DNA from: Burkholderiaceae bacterium | GTDB taxonomy: Bacteria > Pseudomonadota > Gammaproteobacteria > Burkholderiales > Burkholderiaceae_C | Reading direction: 5' to 3' | DNA: 46,325 nt | Assembly: GCA_017848435.1 (NCBI GenBank) | Contig: JAFEHU010000063.1 | Location: 1 to 46,325, forward strand | Part shown: one piece after another, positions 7,958 to 15,241 of the stretch | Layout: each line of letters opens with the position of its first letter | How positions within the stretch are numbered: the first letter of the stretch is position 1 | The notes under the pieces: model-generated | What the model saw: only the letters and a program-made list of their open reading frames with translations | What the model was told of the DNA's origin: nothing | Database searches by the model: none | Translations under genes and position numbers: made by a program

Positions 7958-7984
7958 CTCTGGCTCCTGTGTCAGGAGCCAGAG
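7958..7984 (-). promoter_or_regulatory. hairpin sequestering the AAA+ gene ribosome-binding site
   Basis: Perfect 12-bp inverted repeat (CTCTGGCTCCTG and its complement) with a 3-base loop, ending at the base before the ATG at 7957. In the minus-strand mRNA the right arm contains AGGAG six bases before the start codon, so the Shine-Dalgarno lies inside the stem. It is not followed by a T-run, so it is not an ordinary terminator. The upstream small gene stops only nine bases before the stem, so a terminating ribosome could open it. Confidence 0.65.
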
Positions 7985-7992
7985 GAGTCAGG

Positions 7993-8457
7993 TCAGTGCA
8001 GTGACCTGGAATCCCCAGGCGCCCGACGAATGGTGGTGTTCGTGGTGCTGGTCATGGTGGAAAGCGGACGGCGGATGAAGGTGGGGCGTGCAGTGCGCGG
8101 TGTCCGGGCTTCGGTGCAATCGGTGGTGAGGTCTCTGGTGGACTTGGTCACTGATTGCACTTGGGCTGTGCGTTCTGCGCCCCGGCGTTCAACCTCTATC
8201 AAGGTGCTAATGGGGGCATTGATGGAAGTGGAAATGCTGCAGGCAATGCGGCTCACCATCGATCGATTCGAGTTGACCAGCGACACAGCACCAGCCACCG
8301 CCGTGTTGGCGGTGTTCAGATAGCAGACGATGGAAAGCGCGCGGGTAGACAACCGCCCACAGGCGGTGTCCGAGAAGAAACGGGCCAGCGGGGCGTGACC
8401 TAAAGCCTTGGCGTAAGGCACCAAGAGTGTCGGTAGGGTGTGGGCTTGTAGGGGCAT
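7993..8457 (-). CDS. hypothetical 154-residue protein, first gene of the phosphoesterase operon
   Basis: I do not recognise this protein. In favour of its being real: codon use in this frame is typical of the neighbours (ACC, GCC, CGC, CTG dominate), and it ends just before the hairpin and start of the ATPase gene. Against: no clear ribosome-binding site precedes the ATG at 8457. The middle (about 50-95) is Ser/Val/Ile-rich and could form an amphipathic helix. The C-terminal third is Thr/Arg-rich and probably disordered. No Cys-pair, HTH or membrane segment is obvious. It could act as a leader whose translation opens the downstream hairpin. Confidence 0.45.
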   Translation of the reverse strand: MPLQAHTLPTLLVPYAKALGHAPLARFFSDTACGRLSTRALSIVCYLNTANTAVAGAVSLVNSNRSMVSRIACSISTSINAPISTLIEVERRGAERTAQVQSVTKSTRDLTTDCTEARTPRTARPTFIRRPLSTMTSTTNTTIRRAPGDSRSLH

Positions 8458-8556
8458 GTTTTTCGGCCTAGTTCAATCATCTTCCGATGGATTGGGGAAG
8501 TTTGCAAGAGGCGATTTCAACGGCGGAGATCGATGAGCCAGGAGATGTTCGAAAGT

Positions 8557-8660
8557 GAAAACCGCGAAACGCAAAAAACACAGATTTGGGATGTCGGGCT
8601 CGCTCTGGAAAGCAAGCTCTAGACGGTCTCGCATGTGAGTCAGCGGAAAACCACGAAACG
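8557..8660 (+). repeat. pair of 15-mer direct repeats
   Basis: GAAAACCGCGAAACG at 8557-8571 recurs as GAAAACCACGAAACG at 8646-8660 with one mismatch, start points 89 bases apart. Both lie upstream of the minus-strand operon and could be binding sites for one regulator. Confidence 0.5.
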
Positions 8661-8678
8661 AATTACGTCGGTTGAGAC

Positions 8679-8693
8679 CTGTATGTCATACAG
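8679..8693. promoter_or_regulatory. candidate operator palindrome
   Basis: CTGTATG-T-CATACAG is a perfect 7-bp dyad around one central base, of the size bound by small dimeric repressors. It lies about 220 bases upstream of the first operon gene and about 100 bases past the end of the TPR gene, so it serves the phosphoesterase operon if it serves any. Confidence 0.35.
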
Positions 8694-8788
8694 AATCAGT
8701 CGGGATTAAACGGCTTCATCCCAGGGCGAATAGACCCCCCACGCAACACAGAACACGATGGCTGAGCTTGTGTGGGAGACCGTTGGAT

Positions 8789-9565
8789 TCAGTCGTCGCT
8801 CAACTCTGCACGTGCCAGCTCGATGTCGAGCCGCTCCATCGCATCCATCGGTGTGCAGGCCGCAGCCTGTTCGTAAAGCGCAGTCGCCTCTTTCATGCGT
8901 CGTTCGCCTTCCAGCATGACCTGCCCGTTGGCGTACTCCACCATCGCAATGGCTGAGCCTGGGTTGAGCTTCAGCGCCCGTTGGAACATCTTGAGACCGG
9001 TGTCTTTTTTGGCGCCATAGGTCATGCCGCCAATCAGCGAACCCACCTTGTCAATCACCTCGGCATGGAAGGCGCCCAGGGTGATGTGCGCGTCGGCATG
9101 CAGCGGCTGCAACTGGATGGTTTTTTCCAGTGCGTCCTTGACGCGGGTGCCAAGGCCCTGGGCCAAGGCCTTGGCCACGCTGATGCCTTGGCCGTAACGC
9201 CCCAGCGCATAGGCTTGCTGGTACCAGGCATTGGGGTCGTCTGGCGTTTCGGTGGCCTGCGCTGCCGCGCGCTCGGCGACCTCGGTGAACAGGTCCAGCT
9301 TGGCTTTCTCCCGCGTCTCCAGGTAGTTGGCGTAGATGCAGGTGGCCTTGTTGGCCACCGTCAGCCCGGGACCACCCGCCTTGAGGCCAAGCTCTGCCGC
9401 CAGCTGGAACTCGCCATTGTGGAAATGCGCCCAGGCTTCCAGCACCTTGGTGGCTTTGGGCAGTGGCTCCGCGTCGCCCTGGTGCAGCCGTGCCCAGTGT
9501 TTCTTGACACTGGTTGTGTCAAAGGTGTAGTCGCCGAGGTGAGGGAATGCAGCCCACTTCGCCAT
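8789..9565 (-). CDS. tetratricopeptide-repeat protein
   Basis: 258 residues; GGAG lies seven bases before the ATG. The protein is almost all helical. TPR-like units are seen at PDDPNAWYQQAYALGRYGQG (about 103-123), LHADAHITLGAFHAEV (about 156-172) and NPGSAIAMVEYANGQVMLEG (about 204-223). No signal peptide, so it should act in the cytoplasm as a protein-interaction scaffold. It follows the TetR gene on the same strand with a 55-base gap and may be co-transcribed. I recognise it as a conserved hypothetical type in Burkholderiales, without a known role. Confidence 0.75.
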   Translation of the reverse strand: MAKWAAFPHLGDYTFDTTSVKKHWARLHQGDAEPLPKATKVLEAWAHFHNGEFQLAAELGLKAGGPGLTVANKATCIYANYLETREKAKLDLFTEVAERAAAQATETPDDPNAWYQQAYALGRYGQGISVAKALAQGLGTRVKDALEKTIQLQPLHADAHITLGAFHAEVIDKVGSLIGGMTYGAKKDTGLKMFQRALKLNPGSAIAMVEYANGQVMLEGERRMKEATALYEQAAACTPMDAMERLDIELARAELSDD

Positions 9566-9620
9566 GCGTGTCTCCGTTGTGTTGTGTGCCAGCTTATCAA
9601 ACGCCCACGCGTTTGGCGGG

Positions 9621-10280
9621 TCAGTTCTGGGGGGTGTAGGCCCCCACCAGCGACAGCAGGTGCATGCGCTGGCCCTGTTCCAGGTAAGGCACCAGCAGGT
9701 TCAGCACATGGTGCGCACCGCGCAGCAGCGCGGCCTGCGCGCTCTCGGGCTCCAGCGCGCGGCGCGGGTCGCGCACGTACTCGTAGCTCAGCCAGTAGGT
9801 CAGTACCACCACCATGCTGGTGGCGGTGGCTTCCACCTCGCGCGAGTCGATCTTCAGCGCGCCCGAACGGCTCATGCCGTCGAGCAGCGCCTTCACCGAG
9901 CGGGTCTTGCTTTTCAGCACCCACTGGAAATGGGTTTCCAGTCGGCGGTTCTTGCTGAGCAGGTCGTTCAGGTCGCGGTACAGAAAGCGGTACTGCCAGA
10001 TCAGCTCGAACAGCGTGTGCATGAAAAACCAGGCGTCTTCCACGTTGCGCACCCCGTCGCTGGCGTTGAGCAGTTCGTTGAGGGCGCGCTCATAGCGGTC
10101 AAAGAGCGAGTTGATCAGCTCGTCTTTGGCGGGGTAGTGGTAGTAGAGGTTGCCGGGGCTGATGCCCAGCTCGGCCGAGATCAGTGTGGTGGAGACATTG
10201 GGTTCGCCAAACCGGTTGAACAGCTCCAGCGTCACTTCCAGAATGCGTTCAGCCGTGCGGCGTGGCGCTTTTTTCGCCAT
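9621..10280 (-). CDS. TetR-family transcriptional regulator
   Basis: 219 residues from the ATG at 10280, which has GAGG seven bases upstream; an in-frame ATG at 10334 would add 18 residues that overlap a dyad and lack a site. The N-terminal HTH is typical: RRTAERILEVTLELFNRFGE, then the recognition region ISAELGISPGNLYYHYPAKDEL at about residues 32-55. The remaining helical part is the ligand-binding/dimer domain. Such repressors beside phasin and acyl-reductase genes commonly respond to fatty-acid or acyl-CoA ligands. That role here is inference from context. Confidence 0.85.
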   Translation of the reverse strand: MAKKAPRRTAERILEVTLELFNRFGEPNVSTTLISAELGISPGNLYYHYPAKDELINSLFDRYERALNELLNASDGVRNVEDAWFFMHTLFELIWQYRFLYRDLNDLLSKNRRLETHFQWVLKSKTRSVKALLDGMSRSGALKIDSREVEATATSMVVVLTYWLSYEYVRDPRRALEPESAQAALLRGAHHVLNLLVPYLEQGQRMHLLSLVGAYTPQN

Positions 10281-10320
10281 GGTGTGGACCTCTTTGAAGC
10301 ACGCACTGTACCCGACCCGT

Positions 10321-10356
10321 TGCCGGCTGCACACCGGGAAACACCCGGTGTCGGCA
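10321..10356. promoter_or_regulatory. candidate TetR operator (long dyad)
   Basis: ACACCGGG (10331-10338) and CCCGGTGT (10344-10351) form an 8-bp dyad with a 5-base centre, extended outward by TGCCG/CGGCA at 10321-10325 and 10352-10356. It lies 41 bases upstream of the TetR start, a usual place for an autoregulatory site. It could also fold as an RNA stem, but no T-run follows. Confidence 0.45.
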
Positions 10357-10370
10357 AGCGCCTGGAAAAC

Positions 10371-10395
10371 AAAAAGGGACGGCGAACCGTCCCTT
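10371..10395 (-). terminator. intrinsic terminator of the phasin gene
   Basis: Nine-base stem AAGGGACGG/CCGTCCCTT with a 4-base loop (10374-10395). Read on the minus strand it runs into a T-rich stretch. It lies just past the phasin stop codon and separates that gene from the TetR gene. Confidence 0.85.
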
Positions 10396-10418
10396 GTGTG
10401 TGCTCGCCCAGTCGGCGT

Positions 10419-10952
10419 TCAGGCGGCTGGTGCGGCCTTCTTGCGGGCGGGCGCGCGCTTTTTCGCTGCCGGTTTGTCTTGCGCTATCGGCGCTTCGGCC
10501 TTGGCAACGGGCTTCTTGGCAGCCGGTTTGACCGCCGTGCGCGTGTTGCCTGCCTGGGCCTGTTTGCTGAGGGCGTCGACCCGGGCGCTCAGCGCGGCCA
10601 CGTCTTTGGCAGACGGCACGCCCAGCTTGTTCAAAGCCTTGGCAACGCGGTCTTCAAAAATGTTTTCCAGTTTGTCCCACTGGCCAGAGGCCTTGGACGT
10701 GATGTCGGTGGCCATGTTGGTCATCTTGCTGGTGGCTTCGGTGATTTTCTCTTCGGCCACAGACTGCGTCTTGCGTTGGATGCTCAGACCTTCCTTCACC
10801 AACGCGTCAAACACCTTGCCGCCTTCTTCCTGGGCCTTGGCAAACGCGCCCAGGCCAGCCAGCCAGATTTGCTGTGCCGAGTCCTTGACGGTGCTCGACA
10901 GCTGGGCGCCGGTTTTTTTGTCGGTGACGGTTTTTTGCAGTTTCTTGACCAT
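10419..10952 (-). CDS. phasin, polyhydroxyalkanoate granule-associated protein
   Basis: 177 residues; GGAGAACCC precedes the ATG. The core (about 20-120) has the family pattern IWLAGLGAFAKAQEEGGKVFDALVKEG followed by a long amphipathic heptad-rich helix. That is the surface-binding part of PhaI/PhaF-type granule proteins. The C-terminal 40 residues are Ala/Lys/Pro-rich with repeated AAKK motifs, the histone-like tail known in PhaF that binds DNA and helps granule segregation. Acts in the cytoplasm at storage granules. It is divergent from the acyl reductase gene and has its own terminator. The family is clear; direct involvement with PHA rather than other lipid inclusions is not proven. Confidence 0.88.
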   Translation of the reverse strand: MVKKLQKTVTDKKTGAQLSSTVKDSAQQIWLAGLGAFAKAQEEGGKVFDALVKEGLSIQRKTQSVAEEKITEATSKMTNMATDITSKASGQWDKLENIFEDRVAKALNKLGVPSAKDVAALSARVDALSKQAQAGNTRTAVKPAAKKPVAKAEAPIAQDKPAAKKRAPARKKAAPAA

Positions 10953-11065
10953 GGGTTCTCCGGGGAAATGGGATGGATCGGTGCGCGATGTGGGGTGTCA
11001 CATGCGCTACACCTCGGACTTTACGCACACTGTGGCGTCAGCGGTAGGGGGGGTTGACTAAATTG

Positions 11066-11083
11066 CTAGGCCCACCTGCCTAG
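11066..11083. promoter_or_regulatory. inverted repeat in the phasin/acyl-reductase divergent region
   Basis: CTAGGC (11066-11071) and GCCTAG (11078-11083) form a 6-bp dyad. It lies in the 206-base region between the divergent phasin and reductase starts, downstream of a TTGACT at 11054-11059 that could be a -35. No good -10 is evident at 17-base spacing, so the promoter is uncertain. It could be a target of the nearby TetR protein. Confidence 0.3.
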
Positions 11084-11158
11084 GGTTTGCACGGGTTTGT
11101 GCGGAATAGCGTGCTGCGCAGCTTGGGCAAGAATAGCCAACATATTTGGGAGATTGAC

Positions 11159-13144
11159 ATGCAGTATTTCGTCACCGGCGCCACGGGCTTCATTGGCAAG
11201 CGGCTTGTTAAAAAGTTGCTTGAGCGCAAAGGCTCGGTGGTGTATTTCCTGATTCGCAAGGAAAGCGCGAACAAAGTGGCTGGCCTGCGCGAGTTCTGGG
11301 GTGTGAGTGCCGCCCGGGTGGTGCCGGTGCATGGCGACCTGACCGCCAAGAGGTTGGGCGTGTCCGCAGAGGAGATCAAAAAGCTCAAAGGGCAGATTGA
11401 CCACTTTTACCACTTGGCTGCGGTCTATGACCTCGGTGCCGACGAAGAGAGCCAGGTGGCGGTGAACATTGACGGCACCCGCCACACGGTGGAATTTGCC
11501 AAGGCGATCGACGCGGGGCACTTTCACCATGTGTCGTCGATTGCTGCGGCTGGCCTCTACGAAGGCGTGTTCCGCGAAGACATGTTCGAGGAGGCCGAAA
11601 ACTACGACCACCCCTACTTCATGACCAAGCACGAGAGCGAAAAAATCGTCCGTCAGGAATGCAAGGGCAAGTGGTCGGTCTACCGCCCCGCCATGGTCGT
11701 GGGCGACAGCACCACCGGCGAGATGGACAAGATCGACGGGCCCTACTACTTCTTCAAGCTGATCCAGCGCATGCGGCAATTGCTTCCGCCGTGGATGCCA
11801 GCCGTCGGGCTGGAAGGCGGGCGCATCAACATCGTGCCGGTGGACTTTGTGGTCAACGCGCTGGACGTGATCAGCCACAAGACCGACATCGCCAAGAAGT
11901 GTTTCCACCTGGTGGACCCAGTGGGTTACCGCGTGGGCGACGTGCTGGACATTTTCAGCAAGGCCGCGCACGCGCCCAAGATGAACCTGTTCATCAACGC
12001 CGCGTTGCTGGGTTTTATCCCCAAGAGCGTGAAGAAGGGCCTGATGGCCCTGGCACCGGTGCGCCGCATCCGCAATGCGGTGCTGAAAGACCTGGGTCTG
12101 CCGGAAGACATGCTGGCTTTTGTCAACTACCCAACCCGCTTTGACTGCCGCGACACGCTGGCCGCGCTCAAGGGCTCCGGCGTGACCTGCCCCAACCTGA
12201 AAGACTACGCCTGGAGGTTGTGGGACTACTGGGAGCGCCACCTCGACCCCGACCTGCACATCGACCGCTCCCTCAAAGGCACGGCCGGCGGCAAGGTGGT
12301 GCTGGTCACCGGCGGTTCGTCGGGCATTGGCCTGGCAGCGGCGCACAAGTTTGCCGAAGCGGGCGCCACCACCATCATCTGCGGCCGCGACCAGGACAAG
12401 CTGGACGAAGCCTGCGCCGAAGCCAAGGCCAAGGGCTACCAGTTCGTGGCTTATGCGGCCGACATTGCCGACATGGCCGACTGCGACCGTTTCACCAAGC
12501 TGCTGAACGACAACCATGGCGGTGTGGACTTCCTCATCAACAACGCTGGCCGCTCCATCCGCCGCGCCATCGAGTCCAGCTACGACCGCTTCCACGACTT
12601 CGAGCGCACCATGCAGCTCAACTACTTTGGCTGCCTGCGGGTGACCATGGGTTTGCTGCCCGGCATGGTGGGCAAAAAGCGTGGCCATGTGGTCAACATC
12701 AGCTCCATCGGCGTGCTGACCAATGCGCCGCGTTTCTCGGCGTATGTGGCCAGCAAGGCCGCGCTTGATGCCTGGACCCGCTGTGCGTCCAGCGAGTACG
12801 CCGACCAGGGCATCACCTTCACCACCATCAACATGCCGCTGGTGCGCACGCCCATGATTGCACCGACCAAGATGTACGACAACGTGCCCACCCTGAGCCC
12901 CGAAGAGGCCGCCGACCTGATTGCGCAGGCGTGCATTTTCAAGCCGGTGCGCATTGCCACCCGACTGGGCATTGCCGGCCAGGTCATGCACGCGCTGGTG
13001 CCACGGGTGGCGCAGATTGCGATGAACACCAGTTTCCGCATGTTCCCCGATTCTTCAGCCGCCAAGGGCGAAAAGGGCGGCAAACCACAGCTGTCAGCAG
13101 AAGCCGTGGCGATGCAGCAAATGATGCAGGGCATTCATTTCTGA
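11159..13144 (+). CDS. two-domain fatty acyl-CoA/ACP reductase (fatty-alcohol forming)
   Basis: 661 residues from the ATG at 11159 (GGGAG six bases upstream). The N-terminal extended-SDR domain has GATGFIG at 7-13 and a catalytic YxxxK near 153-157, as in acyl-thioester reductases. The second SDR domain begins with TGGSSGIG near 383, has NNAGRSIRR mid-way, and a catalytic YVASK at about 529-533. Order, length and many segments (e.g. HVVNISSIGVLTNAPRFSAYV, read as two halves) closely match my memory of the Marinobacter enzyme Maqu_2507, which reduces fatty acyl-CoA through the aldehyde to the alcohol. It would supply alcohols for wax esters or related lipids in the cytoplasm. No wax synthase is in the window. 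A strong terminator follows. Confidence 0.85.
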   Translation: MQYFVTGATGFIGKRLVKKLLERKGSVVYFLIRKESANKVAGLREFWGVSAARVVPVHGDLTAKRLGVSAEEIKKLKGQIDHFYHLAAVYDLGADEESQVAVNIDGTRHTVEFAKAIDAGHFHHVSSIAAAGLYEGVFREDMFEEAENYDHPYFMTKHESEKIVRQECKGKWSVYRPAMVVGDSTTGEMDKIDGPYYFFKLIQRMRQLLPPWMPAVGLEGGRINIVPVDFVVNALDVISHKTDIAKKCFHLVDPVGYRVGDVLDIFSKAAHAPKMNLFINAALLGFIPKSVKKGLMALAPVRRIRNAVLKDLGLPEDMLAFVNYPTRFDCRDTLAALKGSGVTCPNLKDYAWRLWDYWERHLDPDLHIDRSLKGTAGGKVVLVTGGSSGIGLAAAHKFAEAGATTIICGRDQDKLDEACAEAKAKGYQFVAYAADIADMADCDRFTKLLNDNHGGVDFLINNAGRSIRRAIESSYDRFHDFERTMQLNYFGCLRVTMGLLPGMVGKKRGHVVNISSIGVLTNAPRFSAYVASKAALDAWTRCASSEYADQGITFTTINMPLVRTPMIAPTKMYDNVPTLSPEEAADLIAQACIFKPVRIATRLGIAGQVMHALVPRVAQIAMNTSFRMFPDSSAAKGEKGGKPQLSAEAVAMQQMMQGIHF

Positions 13145-13171
13145 GCGCCTACAGCGTGTGGCGGTCAGTCC

Positions 13172-13196
13172 AAGGCGCCTGCTGGCGCCTTTTTTG
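13172..13196 (+). terminator. intrinsic terminator of the acyl-reductase gene
   Basis: Stem AAGGCGCC/GGCGCCTT with loop TGCT followed by a run of T, 27 bases after the stop codon. Confidence 0.9.
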
Positions 13197-13235
13197 TGTC
13201 TGCGAGGGAGTGGGATAATCGCAGGCTGTGATTAG

Positions 13236-13251
13236 ACCGTGTGCACACGGT
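13236..13251. promoter_or_regulatory. perfect 16-bp palindrome upstream of rfbB
   Basis: ACCGTGTG-CACACGGT is fully self-complementary and lies 17 bases before the rfbB start codon, downstream of a GATAAT at 13214-13219 that could be a -10 element. Its place between promoter and ribosome-binding site fits an operator. No regulator can be assigned. Confidence 0.45.
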
Positions 13252-13268
13252 TGCATTTGGGAGACGAC

Positions 13269-14336
13269 ATGATTCTGGTGACCGGTGGTGCCGGCTTTAT
13301 CGGCGCTAATTTTGTGCTGGATTGGCTGTCGCATTCTGAAGAGGCCGTGGTCAACCTGGACAAGTTGACCTACGCTGGCAACCAGGAGAATCTGGCTTCG
13401 TTGGAAGACCACCCTGGGCATGTGTTCGTTCAGGGGGATATTGCCGACACCGCGTTGGTGACCGATCTGTTGGCGCGGTACCGGCCGCGTGCCGTGCTGA
13501 ATTTCGCAGCCGAATCGCATGTGGACCGTTCCATCCACGGGCCTGAGACGTTCATTCAGACCAACATCGTCGGAACCTTTCGGCTGCTGGAGGCGGTGCG
13601 CGCCCATTGGGGTGGTTTGCAGGGCGGTGACAAAGCTGCCTTCCGGTTGTTGCATGTGTCCACCGATGAGGTCTATGGCTCGCTTTCGCCGACCGACCCC
13701 GCCTTCAAGGAAACCGGCCGTTACGAGCCCAATAGTCCTTATTCCGCCAGCAAGGCGGCGAGTGACCACCTGGTGCGTGCCTACCACCACACCTATGGCC
13801 TGCCGGTGGTGACCACCAACTGCTCCAACAACTACGGCCCATTCCACTTCCCCGAGAAACTGATTCCGCTGATGGTCGTCAACGCGCTGGCAGGCAAGCC
13901 CCTGCCCGTCTATGGCGACGGTCAGCAGGTGCGCGATTGGCTCTACGTGAAAGACCACTGCAGTGCCCTGCGTCGGGTGTTGGAGGCGGGCCGTTTGGGT
14001 GAAACCTACAACGTTGGTGGCTGGAACGAGAAGCCCAATCTGGAAATCGTGCACACCGTTTGCGGCTTGCTCGACGAACTGCGTCCGCGCAGCGACGGTA
14101 AGCCCTACGCGACGCAGATTACCCATGTGACCGACCGCCCCGGGCATGACCGCCGCTATGCGATTGACGCCAGCAAAATCGAACAGGAGCTGGGCTGGCG
14201 GCCGGCAGAAACTTTCGAGACCGGCATCCGCAAAACCATCCAGTGGTACCTGGACAACCCGGCCTGGGTTGCCAATGTGCAGTCGGGCGCTTACCAGCAT
14301 TGGGTGCATAAAAACTACAGTGCGCGTGCGGCATGA
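13269..14336 (+). CDS. rfbB: dTDP-glucose 4,6-dehydratase
   Basis: 355 residues, the usual length. The ATG at 13269 has GGGAG upstream; an in-frame ATG at 13239 lies inside the palindrome and is rejected. Extended-SDR features: TGGAGFIG at the N-terminus for NAD binding, STDEVYG, and the catalytic YSASK motif in [15 protein letters not shown]. It converts dTDP-glucose to dTDP-4-keto-6-deoxyglucose, the second step of dTDP-L-rhamnose synthesis, in the cytoplasm. It is the first gene of rfbBDAC and overlaps rfbD by ATGA. Confidence 0.97.
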   Translation: MILVTGGAGFIGANFVLDWLSHSEEAVVNLDKLTYAGNQENLASLEDHPGHVFVQGDIADTALVTDLLARYRPRAVLNFAAESHVDRSIHGPETFIQTNIVGTFRLLEAVRAHWGGLQGGDKAAFRLLHVSTDEVYGSLSPTDPAFKETGRYEPNSPYSASKAASDHLVRAYHHTYGLPVVTTNCSNNYGPFHFPEKLIPLMVVNALAGKPLPVYGDGQQVRDWLYVKDHCSALRRVLEAGRLGETYNVGGWNEKPNLEIVHTVCGLLDELRPRSDGKPYATQITHVTDRPGHDRRYAIDASKIEQELGWRPAETFETGIRKTIQWYLDNPAWVANVQSGAYQHWVHKNYSARAA

Positions 14337-15217
14337 AGATCCTGTTGTTTGGCAAAGGCGGGCAGGTGGGTTGGGAGCTGCAGCGAAGCCTGGCACCGCT
14401 GGGCGAGCTGGTAGCACTGGATTTCGACAGCACTGATTTTTGCGGCGACTTCACCCGTCCCGAAGCGCTGGCCGAGACCGTGCGTTCGGTCCGGCCTGAT
14501 GTCATCGTCAATGCCGCTGCCCACACCGCAGTGGACAAGGCCGAGAGTGAGCCTGAACTGGCCCGCACCATCAACGCCGCCGCGCCTGGTGTGCTGGCCC
14601 GCGAAGCCACCACACTCGGCGCCTGGCTGGTGCATTACTCGACGGATTATGTTTTTGACGGCAGTGGTAGCCAGCCCTGGAAAGAAACCGACACCCCTGC
14701 GCCGCTCAACGTTTACGGTCATACCAAACTGGAAGGCGAACGCCTGATTGCCCAGCACTGTGCCCAGCATTTGATTCTGCGGACCAGTTGGGTCTATGCC
14801 GCACGCGGCGGAAACTTCGCCAAGACCATGCTCAGACTGGCCAGGGAGCGAGACCGATTGACCGTGATCAACGACCAGTTTGGCGCGCCCACCGGCGCAG
14901 AACTGCTGGCCGATGTCACCGCCCACGCACTCCGGCATCTGCTGCAGCGGCCCACCGACGCGGGCCTGTACCATTTGGCCGCTTCAGGCGAAACGACTTG
15001 GCACGGGTACGCGCAAGAAGTGTTGGCAATCGCCAGGGCCGCGGGCGTCGCGTTGAAGGCCGAGACGGCCGACGCTGTGCCGACCAGCGCATTCGCCACA
15101 CCAGCCAGGCGCCCTCACAACTCGCGGCTCAGCACGCAAAAAATCCAACAAACGTTTGGCCTCAAATTGCCACCTTGGCAACAGGGCGTCACACGCATGT
15201 TGGCCGAAGTAATTTGA
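14333..15217 (+). CDS. rfbD: dTDP-4-dehydrorhamnose reductase
   Basis: 294 residues. The N-terminal NAD(P)-binding motif is [10 protein letters not shown]; mid-protein YSTDYVFDG and YGHTKLEGE carry the family's Thr and Tyr-x3-Lys catalytic residues; DQFGAPT follows, as in RmlD. It performs the last step of dTDP-L-rhamnose synthesis, reducing the 4-keto sugar. Its ATG overlaps the rfbB stop, so the two are translationally coupled. Confidence 0.96.
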   Translation: MKILLFGKGGQVGWELQRSLAPLGELVALDFDSTDFCGDFTRPEALAETVRSVRPDVIVNAAAHTAVDKAESEPELARTINAAAPGVLAREATTLGAWLVHYSTDYVFDGSGSQPWKETDTPAPLNVYGHTKLEGERLIAQHCAQHLILRTSWVYAARGGNFAKTMLRLARERDRLTVINDQFGAPTGAELLADVTAHALRHLLQRPTDAGLYHLAASGETTWHGYAQEVLAIARAAGVALKAETADAVPTSAFATPARRPHNSRLSTQKIQQTFGLKLPPWQQGVTRMLAEVI

Positions 15218-15241
15218 TTCCCTTGATCCCCATCCATTGAC

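Larger units (their letters stand above)
8458..8788. other. intergenic region upstream of the phosphoesterase operon
   Basis: 331 bases with no convincing gene. A 53-codon minus-strand frame (8634 down to 8473) ends 16 bases before the next ATG, but has no ribosome-binding site and looser codon use. The operon promoter should lie here. It holds two near-identical 15-mers and one palindrome, listed separately. Confidence 0.5.

Noticed and set aside
8473-8634. 53-residue minus-strand frame upstream of the phosphoesterase operon
   Set aside because: No ribosome-binding site, codon use unlike the neighbours and no motif; kept only as a remark in the intergenic entry.
11066-12991. Minus-strand 641-codon open frame opposite the acyl-reductase gene
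   Set aside because: Its His/Val/Gly/Gln-rich translation is the antisense shadow of a G/C-ending plus-strand gene; the plus strand has clear SDR motifs, a ribosome-binding site and a terminator.
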